This document shows, in pieces, positions 1 to 10,514 of a DNA stretch of 64,000 bases (positions within the stretch are counted from its first letter, which is position 1; each line of letters opens with the position of its first letter). A model generated the notes under the pieces. The model worked only from the letters and a program-made list of their open reading frames with translations, searched no databases and was not told the origin of the DNA. Both the position numbers and the translations under genes were made by a program. The DNA lies in NCBI GenBank assembly GCA_029204225.1, contig CM055092.1, forward strand, positions 14,806,059 to 14,870,058. Reading direction: 5' to 3'. The stretch comes from Diphasiastrum complanatum. Lineage: Eukaryota > Streptophyta > Lycopodiopsida > Lycopodiales > Lycopodiaceae.

Positions 1-298
1 ACAGGGGGAATAGGAAGTTCAGTGCGAGTAGCAATAGGGGGTGGAACGTAGTTGACGATGTATGTCTAGTACGACTTCATGACGCGGAAGATGAGTAAGT
101 AATGACGATCTCGCTGCATGGACAATGTTGACTATGTGAACTAGAGGCTTGGTGGGATGACTCGGCCGGTGCTTCTTCATAAACCGAAAGTACAGAATCT
201 AGGTGGAAGCCATGGATTTTGTTTTCAAGGTGGGAGGCCGATAGAAGAGACAACAAGGAACCAGCAGCGAACTGCTGCTTGGTATTGCTCTTAATAGC

Positions 299-1117
299 TC
301 ATTTGAGCTCACCATAAACAATCTTGAACCAATTATATGGTTCAAGAGAGGCCTTGGCTAACTTGGCATAGGACTCAACTATCCTATGTAGGATCTGAGA
401 AGTGATGCGGTCTTTCACAAGGTTGTCAACCATCTGAAAGTTATTCAGAAGCTGGGCAGCAACGTGTATGGCAGGCTCAGTAATGGCATCGAGGAGATAT
501 CCGCCGTTGGTCCAATGTATATCATTGGTTAAGTCGATGTAAGGCTTAATAGCATGTTTGGCCTGTTTATGGTTGGGTGAGGCTTTTGTACCAGACGCTA
601 TGCCTATAGCAGCAAGGGTGGCCTCAGTCACGCGCACTTTGCGTGTGGCTCCCTGGAAGGTGATATAAAACTTGGATTTCTCTTCCTTCCACGTACTAAA
701 GGCAAGAGTGATGAATTCCATGTTGATTCTCCCAGAAAAGGCTCTCTCATGAATACCCATTGTAGTAAGCAGAGGCTCCGCAAGGGTCATCCACTGAGTG
801 ACCATGCTTGTGCTAGGAAGTATCATGATATCCGTTGCAGATGGGACATCACGATGGATGGTATAACGAGGAGACTGGAATGTATCTGTGGAAGACATGA
901 TGATCAGAAACGAGAAGTAAGATGCGTGAATGTATATCAGAAAGTAGTTCAAAAAGTTTGGAAGGCTTTGGTCGCAGAAAAAATTAGCAAGAGCTTTGCT
1001 AGCACAAGTGAGGAATGAATCGAATTTAGCCAACTTATAGGCAAATTTGGAGGGTCCATTACACTGAATACAAGTTTGGCTGATCAGGCTTGTTGAACTG
1101 ACGGAGCAGGCTGCCAA
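299..1117 (-). CDS. Unrecognised 272-codon ORF next to a gypsy integrase end
   Basis: I do not recognise this protein. It is an open minus-strand frame of 272 codons. An in-frame Met at codon 74 (position 898) may be the true start, because the first 73 residues look like translated leader with a hydrophobic run at about 51-73. The following 200 residues have normal globular composition, with blocks such as FYITFQGATRKVRVTEATLA (about 150-170). It begins 34 bp inside the end of the Ty3/gypsy integrase tail on the same strand. That position, downstream of pol, is where Athila/Tat-type elements carry an extra env-like or unknown ORF. I infer it belongs to such an element. It could also be an unrelated host fragment. 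The long open frame among decayed neighbours suggests younger age or past constraint. Confidence 0.4.
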   Translation of the reverse strand: MAACSVSSTSLISQTCIQCNGPSKFAYKLAKFDSFLTCASKALANFFCDQSLPNFLNYFLIYIHASYFSFLIIMSSTDTFQSPRYTIHRDVPSATDIMILPSTSMVTQWMTLAEPLLTTMGIHERAFSGRINMEFITLAFSTWKEEKSKFYITFQGATRKVRVTEATLAAIGIASGTKASPNHKQAKHAIKPYIDLTNDIHWTNGGYLLDAITEPAIHVAAQLLNNFQMVDNLVKDRITSQILHRIVESYAKLAKASLEPYNWFKIVYGELK

Positions 1118-1480
1118 AACTTGCGTAATCGGTTGCCATTTACCGGAGTATCAAATAGTTTTCCATCCAAGTGCTCAAAAATTACTGCGCCATAGTTCAT
1201 GATTTCCTTTACTTTATATGGGCCTTCACCAGTAAACTTCAATTTTTCCTTGATCAGCTTGGTTTTGTACATCAATGCAAGATCTACTGCTTTCAGATCC
1301 TTTTTGTGCAATCGACAATCGTGCCATACATGCGGCGGGCCTTCTCTGCTGCTAACACATGAGCTGCCATCAATCGTGTTTCACATAATTTGTGCAACGC
1401 TTCATGACGTAGTTGTAAAGACTTATAATCATCTAATCGTTTTGTTGCCGCTATGCTTTAAGGTGGGATTAAAAATTCAA
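1084..1480 (-). pseudogene. Ty3/gypsy integrase C-terminal fragment
   Basis: The minus strand reads the end of a Ty3/gypsy pol. First comes a segment RLDDYKSLQLRHEALHKL followed by MAAHVLAAEKARRMYG (about 1440-1325). After a frameshift near 1310 comes the C-terminal integrase motif, with LKFTGEGPYKVKEIMNYGAV and a VNGNRLRKFW ending. This is the integrase tail that binds DNA ends in gypsy elements. The upstream catalytic core is absent because a plus-strand copia element abuts it. The frameshift makes it a relic. Confidence 0.6.
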
Positions 1481-1699
1481 TCGACATGACAACATCTTGA
1501 CCATAAACCATGTTTCTTCATCATTGACCATGTGATCATGTCTTCCTTCAATATAACTGCTTTGTGCGATTTTATTGTTGGTTCATCAGGAACATTAAGC
1601 ACTCCAAATCTGGTCGGATCCATATGATCTAGAATCTGCTCATCTGTACAATACTCGAGGAAGATACTACTCTGACAACATGCACTAGAGTCAAAAATC
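1481..1699. other. Junction stretch without an assigned gene
   Basis: This stretch lies between the gypsy tail and the copia element. The minus strand has an open piece reading DPTRFGVLNVPDEPTIKSH (about 1555-1625) that I cannot place in a family. It may be more of the gypsy polyprotein or a third fragment. No promoter or repeat is evident. Confidence 0.3.
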
Positions 1700-4340
1700 T
1701 TTACGTACTCTTTAATTCAGTTGCATTAGCTAGTATCTCTAATGAAAATGTAAATGACAGTGCTGTTCTGTGGCATAGTCATGTGAATACAAGATCACTT
1801 TCTTATATGCGTTGTAATAATTTAGTTGATGGACTGAAATTTCCTTCTTCATTAGATAGGAAATCTTTCTTTTGTAAATTATGCATCTATGGGAAGCACT
1901 CTAGAAGCAAGTTTCCAAAATCACATTCCATCAAAACAAAGCATGTATCGGATCTTGTACATAGCGATCTTTGTGGTCCAATGCCAACTCTATCCTTAGG
2001 AGATGAAAACTATTTTATCACTTTCATAGATGATTATTCTAGATGGTCTACAGTCATGTTCATTAAGCACAAATCTGAAGCCTTTGAATGCTTCAAGAGA
2101 TTCAAAGCCATGGCTGAGACACAAACATCTACAAAAGTGAAGGCACTCCAAACTGATGTTGGCGGCGAATACATCTCTAACGAGATGTCCGACTACATGG
2201 TTGAACATGGTATTAGAAGTCAGTTCACCACTTTCTATTCACCTCAACAGAACGAGATTGCATAAAGGAAGAACTGAACTCACTCAGCCAGATCCATGCT
2301 ACATCAAGCACACCTACCTGCACTGGGCAGAAGCTACTGCCACGGCCTGTTACGTGCAGAACAAATCCAGCACCAAAGCCATCAACAACAAAACTCCTTA
2401 TGAAGTTTGGCATGAGCACAAGCTTAGTGTCAGCCATTTAAAAATCTTTGGTTGTATATGTTTTGTTCACATTCCTAAATAGCTTAGGAAGAAGCTGGAT
2501 CATAGGACAAATAAATGTATTTTCATTGGGTATCCTAATGAACATAAAGCTTATAAAGTTTATGATCCATCCGCCAATGTAGTATTTGCCTCTAGGGATG
2601 TAATATTTCAAGAACATACATACTATGACTTCAAACAGCCATCGATACACGATGATTTGTCAATTCATCCTATTTTACGTAGCATGGATTCTTCCAATGT
2701 TGATGTTCCTTCTACATAACCTGCAGCTACAGCTACAGAAGCCGAGCAGCTGATAGTACCTGTCATCAGACCAGACCAAACTAGCTCGAACAGATCTGGA
2801 GAAATTCAAGAAGAAGCATCATCGCATCCTGGTCAACCAAACGTCCGTGGATCCTCACGGACTCGGACAGTTCCTGAGAGGTATGCACCTCAATCATTCT
2901 GGAATTCATCAGAAGAACCAGAGAGCCTAGACGAAGCAATTAACTCCAAGGATATTGTGAAGTGACAAGAAGCTATGGAAAGTGAGTACAACTCACTTTT
3001 GATGAATCAGACCTGGACACTGATTGACTTCCCCACTCACAAGAGAGTTATCGACAACAAGTGGATCTTCAAGAAGAAAATTAACTCTGATGGTTCCATT
3101 GCCAAATGGAAAGCACGGTTGATGGCTAAAGGATTCACTCAAGTCCAAGGAGTGGATTATCAAGAAATTTTCAGTCATGTCATCAAGATGCAGTCAATCA
3201 GAACTCTGATTGAGTTAGCAGCCACGAAAGACCTCGAAATGTACCAAATGGATGTCAAGACAACATTTCTCAATAGCAATGTCAAAAAGGAACTGTACAC
3301 CTTCCAACCGGAAGGATTCGAAGTCAAAGGCCAAGAACACAAAGTGTGCAAGCTACGCAAAACAATCTACAGTCTGAAATAGGACGTAAGAGCATGGTTC
3401 GATAAAATCAATTCTTATCTCATTTAATTTGGATTTGCAAACAATTCAGTTGTCTGTAATGTTTATTCAAAGCATATAGGCACCAATTCAATTCACATAG
3501 TGCTTTACGTAGATGATGCATTTATTCTGTCTAATGACACTTCTCTACTGCACACTATTGAGAGTGATCTGTTGAAAGAATTTGACATGACTAATTTAGG
3601 AGCTGTCAATTCTTTGCTAGGAATTCACATTACTAGAAATAGACTTCAGAAGAAAATCTATCTTAGCCAGCAGGCATATCTAAAAGGCATTTTAGAAAAA
3701 TTTCATATGTCTGATTGCAAACCCATTGATACTCCAATGGATCCAAGTATAGTATTGACTAAACCTACTTGTGCTGATTCTGATAGTGAAGTACTCGACA
3801 TAGCGAAGTACCCTTATCATTCACTAATAGGATCTTTAATGTATGCAATGATATGTACTAGACCAGATTTAGCATACACTATTAACATGTTAAGTCAATT
3901 AATGTTTAATCATTAGGATCTCTCATTGGAAAGCATTAAGGAGAGTGATGAGATATATTCAGGGAAGTTTAGATCACATCTTATGCTATGATGGAAATGC
4001 TATCAACCCACTTGTCCTGCAAGGTTATTCCGACTCAGATTGGGGAGGAGCAATCTCTACAAGAAAGTCTACCTCCGGGTTCTATTTTGTTTCTATCTAG
4101 CAGGGGGACCGATTTTGTGGAACTCAAAGAAGCAGAAATCAATTGCGCTTTCTTCGATAGAGGCAGAGTACATCGCAGCATGTCAAGCTTCAAAAGAAAC
4201 TATATGGATCAAATTATTACTTCACGATTTACATCACACTTAGTTCAATGCTACCACCATTCTGTGTGACAACTTGAGCTATATTTCACTGTCACGGATT
4301 CCCAGATTTCATGGCAAATCCAAGCACATAGAAATCCAGT
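1700..4340 (+). pseudogene. Degenerate Ty1/copia pol (integrase, RT, RNase H)
   Basis: Domains follow the Ty1/copia order on the plus strand. The GAG-pre-integrase segment is at about 1765-1935 (LWHSHVNTRSLSYM, then CKLCIYGKHSR). The integrase core is at 1936-2265 (HSDLCGPMPTLS, FIDDYSRW, and TDVGGEY where the family has TDNGGE-like residues). There is a frameshift near 2265 and a stop at 2480-2482 after HLKIFGCICFVHIPK. Reverse transcriptase starts near 2975 (NKWIFKKKINSDGSIAKWKA) and is broken by a stop at 3380. The active-site block LYVDDAFILS is at about 3503-3532. RNase H is at 4010-4240, with SDSDWGG and then WNSKKQKSIALSSIEAEYIA in another frame. It ends with [15 protein letters not shown]. 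Gag and protease are not seen. At least two stops and three frameshifts make it non-functional. Confidence 0.85.
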
Positions 4341-4359
4341 ATCATTTCATTGTATTTTT

Positions 4360-5400
4360 TGCACTTTTCGATAACTGCGGCACTTACCTTCGACTTCTTC
4401 CATTCAATTATTTTTTAAGAAGTCAACTTGTTCACAGTTCAATAGTTTAACTATTTTCAACACCTTCATCCCTTTTTTGCATTTTTCCAAAAAATGCGAA
4501 GAGAGAAAAAATTCCAGAAGTCCTCTATTTTTAAGGGTTAAACTGCTAAAGACACCTTCGCCAACTTTTAAGAGCACCTTCAACTTGTTTTAAGAGCACC
4601 TTAGGGTTTCCCGATAAGAGCGAGAGAGTTGAACTGTTAAAGAGATCTTCGTCTCTTTAAGGACACCTTCAACTTTCTAAGGGCACCTTAAAATTTGTTT
4701 AAAGCCACCTTCGGCTTTTTCGCAGTAACCCCAAAAGGAGAGAAAAATGCTGAAGGTTATCTGTTTTGAACGAGGAACATTCCCAGCCACTGTCCAAAAT
4801 TTGCGAAGGGAGAGAAAACCACTTTACGTAAAATGCGAAGTGAGAGATTTTGTGACATCATCGTCCACACCAATGATACTGATTTGTTGACCGTATATAT
4901 ACTATGTACAGTTGTTACAAAAGCCATATACTTCCAAGTACAACGGCTTTGCTGATTAGGTGACAAACATTCAATGTAATTAATACACGGATGAAATCTA
5001 TAAATAGATCACCCAAACACAAATTAGTGGTTGCTCCATCCATGAGACGTATTATTTGAGCCTCCCAATTACTCCGTCAATTTTCGGTTGTAATTGCTAT
5101 TTGTATTGTGCTTCAGTGTAATATAGCAGCAGTAATTTTTCTATATGTGTATAACGTAGATGAATGTTTGTTGTGATTGAATGCACTCTATCGTTGTTTG
5201 ATTGCACTTGTTTACTCACTCTGATTAGAACACGAACGTCTATGACTTGTCGGTTTCTAATCAGAAGATGGCTAATTTTGACGCCTGAGGAACTCGTGAT
5301 ATCATACTACTCTTCCATTTATTTTAGAACCATACTTCACATTGAATCTGATTTTCAGTAATACCACACACAAACCATTTTTAAGTAAAAATTAATTTTT
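4360..5400 (+). mobile_element. Probable 3' LTR region of the copia element
   Basis: The stretch after the RNase H end has no coding content. It contains short diverged direct repeats of a phrase like aagagcaccttcaactt (about 4540-4720) and a TATA box with a promoter-like context. That fits an LTR, but no second LTR copy exists in the window to fix its borders, so the ends are approximate. Confidence 0.35.
4999..5007 (+). promoter_or_regulatory. TATA box (TATAAATAG) in the LTR-like region
   Basis: TATAAATAG followed by a C/A-rich stretch (about 5008-5040) has the form of a retrotransposon LTR promoter. No transcript evidence is available from sequence alone. Confidence 0.4.
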
Positions 5401-5860
5401 AAGATTTTGTTGGGCAATTAGAACACTTAAAGCTGTGATTACATTTAGCATAAGCTCTCTATTAGACTGTTTTTGCATCTAGCAGCTGATTAGAACGAGA
5501 GAGCTATTCCGCAATATTCCTGCTCTCTTCTCCGTTCACGTTCTTCTACCTCCCTTATCCCATCATTTTCAACCTTCTGAAAAACTCGAGCCTTCTTTTT
5601 TCTGGGTTTTGTACAGCTTTTATGATGCTCATTATTGAGGCTGAGCATCGAATTAAACAAAACACACATACATGAACAACGTATTCACTTTGAACTGTGG
5701 GCCGCCCATTAACAAACATTTGCAAACACAAATCGCCTACCGCCTATCAACTTTTTATTAAGATACTCCTTGTGCTATTGTTGAACATGGTTAAATTTTG
5801 ACCTTTACTATGGCCGAGATGTGTGAGATATGTTACATATTCGAGATGCGAGATGTGCGA
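5400..5860. other. AT-rich stretch, no gene seen
   Basis: No coding similarity. The phrase 'gattagaac' recurs near 5224, 5418 and 5490, so part of this may still belong to the preceding LTR element. Nothing else is supportable. Confidence 0.3.
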
Positions 5861-6211
5861 GATCGGCCACCATCCAAATCATTGGCCATCACCCAGATTG
5901 TCCGGCCACCTAAATCCACACCATATTTGTACGATCATTGGCCGTACACACCATATTTGTACGATCATTGGCCGTCCACCCAAACCATTGGTTGCCACCC
6001 AAAATTTTGGCTAGTTGTCACTGACAACTTTTGACCCAAACCATTGACCTTCGACCCAAACCATCGGTCGTAACCCAAATTGTTGGTCGTCGGCCGTCCA
6101 TTGTCTGCCTTCAATCATCAATCACCTGCTCTAGCATCACGTCTCGACCACAAGCCACCACATAGATCGTTGGCCGTCCATTGCCCATCAACGACGGGCA
6201 CTCTTTACTAG
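5860..6211 (+). mobile_element. 3' part of a Helitron-like element (copy A)
   Basis: The right end has the diagnostic plant Helitron 3' layout. There is a short GC-rich hairpin (TGCCCATC at 6182-6189, loop AAC, GACGGGCA at 6193-6200, one mismatch), then 11 bases ending in CTAG at 6208-6211, followed by T. About 120 bp upstream of the hairpin is nearly repeated before the second CTAG end at 9162 (cttcaatcatcaatcacc...ctcgaccacaa). The left end is not located and no Rep/helicase frame is present, so this would be a non-autonomous or truncated copy. The call rests on termini only. Confidence 0.45.
5917..5976 (+). repeat. 30-bp direct duplication
   Basis: The phrase ccatatttgtacgatcattg, followed by gccgt, starts at 5921 and again at 5951, giving a near-perfect 30-bp period. 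It lies in a region of loose 'ccaaaccattggccgtcca' repetitions just before a Helitron-like 3' end. Confidence 0.7.
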
Positions 6212-6244
6212 TCTATATATATATTTAGACTTACATACACTTTT

Positions 6245-6295
6245 GTATGCATGGGTGAGGGGACCATGCATCCTCCTCCCCTCACCAATGCATAC
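6245..6295. repeat. 18-bp inverted repeat near the Helitron-like 5' end
   Basis: GTATGCATGGGTGAGGGG (6245-6262) pairs with CCCCTCACCAATGCATAC (6278-6295) with one mismatch and a 15-nt loop. The right arm and its downstream neighbour (an AACTAA segment, then GCATGCATGGCC) recur at 9260-9350, but the left arm there is damaged. Confidence 0.75.
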
Positions 6296-6578
6296 ACATT
6301 TTTTGAACTAAGAAAATTGAGGAGGAGGATGCATGTATGTGGAAAAGCATGCATGGCCTTCCTCCCCATGCTCTACATATATAAAACTATTTATGGTATT
6401 GGACACATGCATGTGCATGGGGGTTGAGGATGTATGTATGGTGGGCACCCATACATCCTCTTTTGACACATTTTTTAGTTATAACTTTTGTTTATGTATA
6501 GAAAAAGTGCATCTCCCCACACATATATACATTCATGTGCATTGAGGGTAGGGCCCATAAAACAATGGATTCAATGTG

Positions 6579-7240
6579 GAAGTTTTTAAACTTCAACTTT
6601 GAAGTTTAAGTCTTTGTGAACTTTGAAGTAATTTTAGAACTTCAACTTTGCACTTCTTTGAAGTTTAATTTTTAGTGAACTATGGAGTTTAAAAAAGATG
6701 TAAATGGACACAATAATATATTTAATGTGAGCCTTTAAGTAGATGGACACAAGAATCTATGTAATTGAAAAAGTTTAAGTAAATGGACACATAATCTAAA
6801 TAATCTAATTAAGGTGAAAGTATTAAAATTTCAACTTCGAATTAGAGTCCTTTGTGAACTTTGAATTTTACAAACATATTTAAATGGACAAAGAATCTAT
6901 GTAACCTCATAGAATATAATTAATGTGAAAGCTATAAAACTTCAACTTTGAAGTAATTTTAAAAACTTCCACTTTGAAGTTCTTTGGAGTTTAACTCTTT
7001 TGTGAACTTTGAAAATTGAAGTTTTAGAAAAAGATGTAAATGGACAAGGAATCTATGTAATCTCATAGAATCAATTGGAATCTATGTAATCTCATGAAAC
7101 CTAATTAATGCAAAAGTTTTAAAACTTCAGCTTTGAAGTTTAAGTCTTTGTGATTTTTGAAGTTTCAAAGAGATGGAAAATGAAAATGAAAAATGAAATA
7201 CTACAACTATGAACTTTCAACTTGAAGTTACTTGAGAATA
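6579..7240 (+). repeat. Diverged tandem repeats around 'acttcaactttgaagtt'
   Basis: Unit-like starts (gtgaaagtnttaaaacttcaacttt) occur near 6579, 6813, 6927 and 7108. Each is followed by phrases like 'atggacanaagaatctatgtaat'. Spacing is irregular (about 114-234 bp). The core acttcaa...ttgaagt is itself an imperfect palindrome. No coding sense is visible. Confidence 0.6.
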
Positions 7241-7842
7241 TTGTAACATCCATTACTTCATAATTAACCTTTAACTTAAATATTCTCAAAACTTTAAATG
7301 CATTGTGAAGTTTCATTACCCATTAATAATCAAATTTCCAAAACAAAGGTTAAAACAATATTAACCATTATAGGTGGGTGAGGAGGTAGAGAGAGGAGGG
7401 TTTGGTAGATAAGGAAAAGTTAAAGGAAGATTTATTTCATAACATGCGGTTGGCAAAAACATAAGAGGGTTTTTATGCAATAACAAAGGAGTTTTTGTGG
7501 GTTTTATAACAAAAAGAGGGGAATTTGTGTGAGATGAGGCTTAATACTATAGAAAAGGGACTTATTAAATAGCAAGGAGGGATTAAAAGGAAAAATTGGG
7601 TGGAAAGGTTTAAGAAAACAAATCGGGGATTTTTTGGCAAAGAAATAAGTGGGGGTTAAGGGGGCAAAACAGACACAAGAGAGGAGAGGATAGAAAAGAA
7701 GTATGGAGAGGGTTCAAGATAGTAACAAGGAGGAGGTATGGGCAAAAAAAAGGTGGGAGGGCCATAAAGTGAGGAAAAGTGATGTGTGTCTGCAACCCAA
7801 TATTGGCCGATCCAAATTGCCCTCAACAACGGGCTTTCGATG
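7241..7842. other. Purine-rich spacer, no gene
   Basis: From about 7375 to 7770 the plus strand is strongly A/G-rich (gaggaggtagagagaggagg and similar). No open frame resembles a protein family. Confidence 0.3.
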
Positions 7843-8070
7843 TTGCATTCTACGAGTTGCATCTGACGAGTTGGATCCTATGACTTGCATCCGACGAGTT
7901 ACATCCTACGAGTTGCATCTGACGAGTTACATCTGATGAGTTGCATTTGCCAAGTTACATCTGACGAGATCCGACGTTGTATGTGACGAGTTACATCCGA
8001 CGAGTTGCATCCGATGAGTTACATCCGACATCTAGAACCGACGAGTTGCATCCGACGAGTTGCATCACAT
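7843..8070 (+). repeat. 15-bp minisatellite (ccgacgagttgcatc)
   Basis: About 15 consecutive variants of a 15-mer, consensus CYGACGAGTTRCATC, run through this stretch with a few deletions. Because 15 is a multiple of three the frame stays open and gives an artificial DELHPTS-like peptide repeat, which is not a gene. Confidence 0.85.
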
Positions 8071-8153
8071 ACAAACACACATTTCGTACTAACACATTCT
8101 CAACTGCCTTTGAACTCCAACCGTCCATCATCGACATGCTTACCCACTCATTC

Positions 8154-8395
8154 GACCGATCACTTACCATAGACATTCGGCTGATCACTTATCTCAAACA
8201 TTTAGCTGATCACTTACCACAGATATCCGACTAATCACTTACCACAGACATTCGGCTGATCACTTATCTCAAACATTCGACTAATCACTTACCTCAAACA
8301 TTCAACTGATCATGTACCTCAAACATTTGGCTGATCCCTTACCACAAATATTCAGCTGATCACTTACCTCAAACATTCAGCTGAACACTTAAATC
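8154..8395 (+). repeat. 25-bp minisatellite (acattcggctgatcacttaycwcaa)
   Basis: About ten tandem variants of a 25-mer with core ctgatcactta. The invariant tgatca is palindromic. It starts about 85 bp after the 15-bp minisatellite and ends at CA-rich sequence. Confidence 0.85.
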
Positions 8396-8719
8396 ACACA
8401 CACCATCGGACACAAATCATACCCAAATCATCGGTGACTATTGGCCACCTAAGTCACACACACCATCGGACACAAATCATACACACAAATCCACACACAC
8501 AGATACACACACACACACACTCATACACACACCCACATCATTGGCCCCCCATCGAGGGACACACTATGCTAGACTACCTGCACGCATGCACAAATATACA
8601 CACTCTCATGAATACACACACATACACACACATGCACTCACGTACATACACACACATACATAAACACACGTGCATACACACCCATCCAAATCATCGGCCA
8701 TCACCTAACATCGCTGGCC
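8394..8719 (+). repeat. CA-rich simple sequence with a short duplication
   Basis: The phrase cacacaccatcggacacaaa occurs at about 8395 and again at about 8455, each followed by tcatac. The remainder is imperfect (CA)n/(ACAC AT)n. A hairpin-plus-CTAG pattern near 8545-8571 resembles the Helitron-like 3' ends. Confidence 0.55.
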
Positions 8720-8747
8720 GCCCGTCAATGATGGGCATACATACTAA
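8720..8747 (+). mobile_element. Extra Helitron-like 3' terminus inside copy B
   Basis: GCCCGTC (8720-8726), loop AAT, GATGGGC (8730-8736), then a short AT-rich spacer ending in CTAA (8744-8747). The layout matches the CTAG ends at 6211 and 9162 and suggests a nested or older copy. Confidence 0.4.
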
Positions 8748-9164
8748 AAATGCCATCCATTTGCAAAAGGAAAAGCTAAATAGGTCTTAAAAAAATGGTA
8801 AAAAAAAACATAGCCGACAAAAATATAAAAACACTCATTGTGGGTATGAATATATACACACTCATACACATGCACACATACATACACACACACACACCAC
8901 ACACACACACATGCACACTTAAAAGCACACACCCGCACACATGTCAAGGTGATGAAGCTTCATGTCGATGCATGTCGAAACCATCCAAAACACCACCCCC
9001 CCCCAAATGTCTGGCCAACAAAATTTTGGCCAATTCTAATTATGTCCGCCTTCAATCATCAATCACCCACTCTGAGCATCATCCACACGTCTCGACCACA
9101 AACCCCCACCTAGATCGTCAGCCGCCCATTGCCCGCCATCATCGACGGGCACAAGCAACTAGTA

Positions 9165-9166
9165 TC

Positions 9167-9222
<56 letters not shown>

Positions 9223-9420
9223 GTAAGCGCATGTGGTGCGCATGTGTATAGGTGCACCCATGCATCCTCCTCTCCTCACCCATGCATACCACTTTCTTAG
9301 CTAAAAATGATGGGGAGGGGATGTATGTATGGGGAGAAGCATGCATGGCCCTGCTTCCCATGCATGCATGCATATTGGCCACCTTCAATGTTGCAAATTG
9401 ATGGGCAAAATGCATGTCCT
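9165..9420 (+). mobile_element. Second Helitron-like 5' end (copy C)
   Basis: TCTATATATAATATAT starts three bases after the CTAG of copy B. The next 200 bp resemble the start of copy B: CATGCATCCTCCTC, CCTCACC, then GGGGAGAAGCATGCATGGCC. This supports tandem head-to-tail Helitron-like units. Its 3' end is not identified. Confidence 0.4.
9172..9216. repeat. (TA)n microsatellite
   Basis: Pure TA dinucleotides at the junction of two Helitron-like units. Confidence 0.9.
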
Positions 9421-9755
9421 AGGCCTTTTGCCCTTCAAATGAAGGGCATTCAAATAATGCACCCTTCCAATGTGAAAGGAAAAGAAATGAGCATTCCTTC
9501 AATTTTAAGGGAGATTTTTAGAAAAATACATGTGAAGAAATGTATAGAGCATGGTTTGATTAAAAAATACTATTTTTATATGGTACTTATTTAATTAATG
9601 TATGATTTGAAGGGTGAAACTGGGTTATACCTTTCAAAGCATATTTTATTGAAGGGTAGAATTGTCGTTTAATAAAGGTGGCCCAACTTTCCCATTAACG
9701 GGCCAATTCATATTCTCTGCCGGTGGTTTGCTAATGAATCTCTTTCAGATTAAGG

Positions 9756-9756
<1 letters not shown>

Positions 9757-9830
<74 letters not shown>
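9757..9830. repeat. (CT)37 microsatellite
   Basis: Seventy-four bases of pure CT. No gene is adjacent. Confidence 0.98.
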
Positions 9831-9833
<3 letters not shown>

Positions 9834-10411
9834 GAGGATTGTGACTGGCTGCTGAAGCTCTCTCATGACTCTCTAATATCTTGGATCATGACAAACTAAA
9901 GGGAGGGCTCTCAAAGGTTTATCTTCGAGGGTGTGCTACATTTTGAGCTACATTTCCTTTTATCTTCAAACTCTAGAGTTGCACGTTCTCAATACACATG
10001 CATCAATACTTCTTTTGATATTTATATACAAGAGTTGTAGCAATCTGATGTATTTATTAGCTTGATATCTTAATAGATTTTCATTTTATATGCACAAGAT
10101 GTAGCAATCTGATGTATTTATTAGCTTGACATCTTTATAGATTTCCATGTGTGCATGATGGATCAAGAGGTAATCATTGTGAAGTCGTGTCATGCAATCG
10201 ACTTCGGATTTGCTTTATCATGTTGCCTCAATGCCTGCATCAAAAAAATTTAAAATTACCCTATCTTCTTACAACAAATTATAAACCCAGCACCACGTAC
10301 CTTAGAGGAAGCCATGAGCACCCACAGAAAGATACAAAAACCCTCAACAAACCACTCATCAGGTTAAATACCCAAAGGAGAAGAGAAAAATTCACACCAG
10401 CGCCACGCAGA

Positions 10412-10413
<2 letters not shown>
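9831..10413. other. No gene seen
   Basis: One local direct repeat: the phrase tagcaatctgatgtatttat, followed by tagcttga, appears near 10037 and again near 10111. Otherwise nothing is recognised. Confidence 0.4.
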
Positions 10414-10474
<61 letters not shown>

Positions 10475-10475
10475 T
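10414..10475. repeat. (AT)n microsatellite
   Basis: About 62 bp of alternating AT with one phase slip. It abuts a Helitron-like terminus on the minus strand. Confidence 0.95.
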
Positions 10476-10514
10476 AGACACGCACACTATCATAGTGTGC
10501 CCGCCAATGACGGG
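10474..10514 (-). mobile_element. Helitron-like 3' terminus, minus strand
   Basis: Read on the minus strand, CCCGTCATTGGCGGG forms a hairpin. It is followed by a near-perfect palindrome (plus strand GCACACTATCATAGTGTGC, 10482-10500) and then CTAA at 10477-10474, directly against an AT microsatellite. It has the parts of the plus-strand ends at 6211 and 9162, with extra bases between hairpin and CTAA. Confidence 0.3.

Larger units (their letters stand above)
6212..9162 (+). mobile_element. Candidate non-autonomous Helitron (copy B)
   Basis: The segment starts with TC (TCTATATATATA) directly after the CTAG of copy A. It ends with a hairpin (TGCCCG at about 9130-9135 pairing with CGGGCA at about 9145-9152), then CAAGCAACTAG ending at 9162 and a flanking T. 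These are the expected TC...CTRR termini of a Helitron. The 2.95-kb interior has no Rep/helicase coding sequence. It holds diverged 'acttcaactttgaagtt' repeats, a 15-bp and a 25-bp minisatellite, CA-rich stretches and further 3'-end-like hairpins near 8550 and 8720-8747, so it is probably a composite. The head-to-tail contact with copy A fits rolling-circle replication, but chance or nested insertion is possible. Confidence 0.42.

Noticed and set aside
7838-8095. Protein with DELHPTS repeats
   Set aside because: The open frame is produced by a 15-bp minisatellite whose length is a multiple of three.
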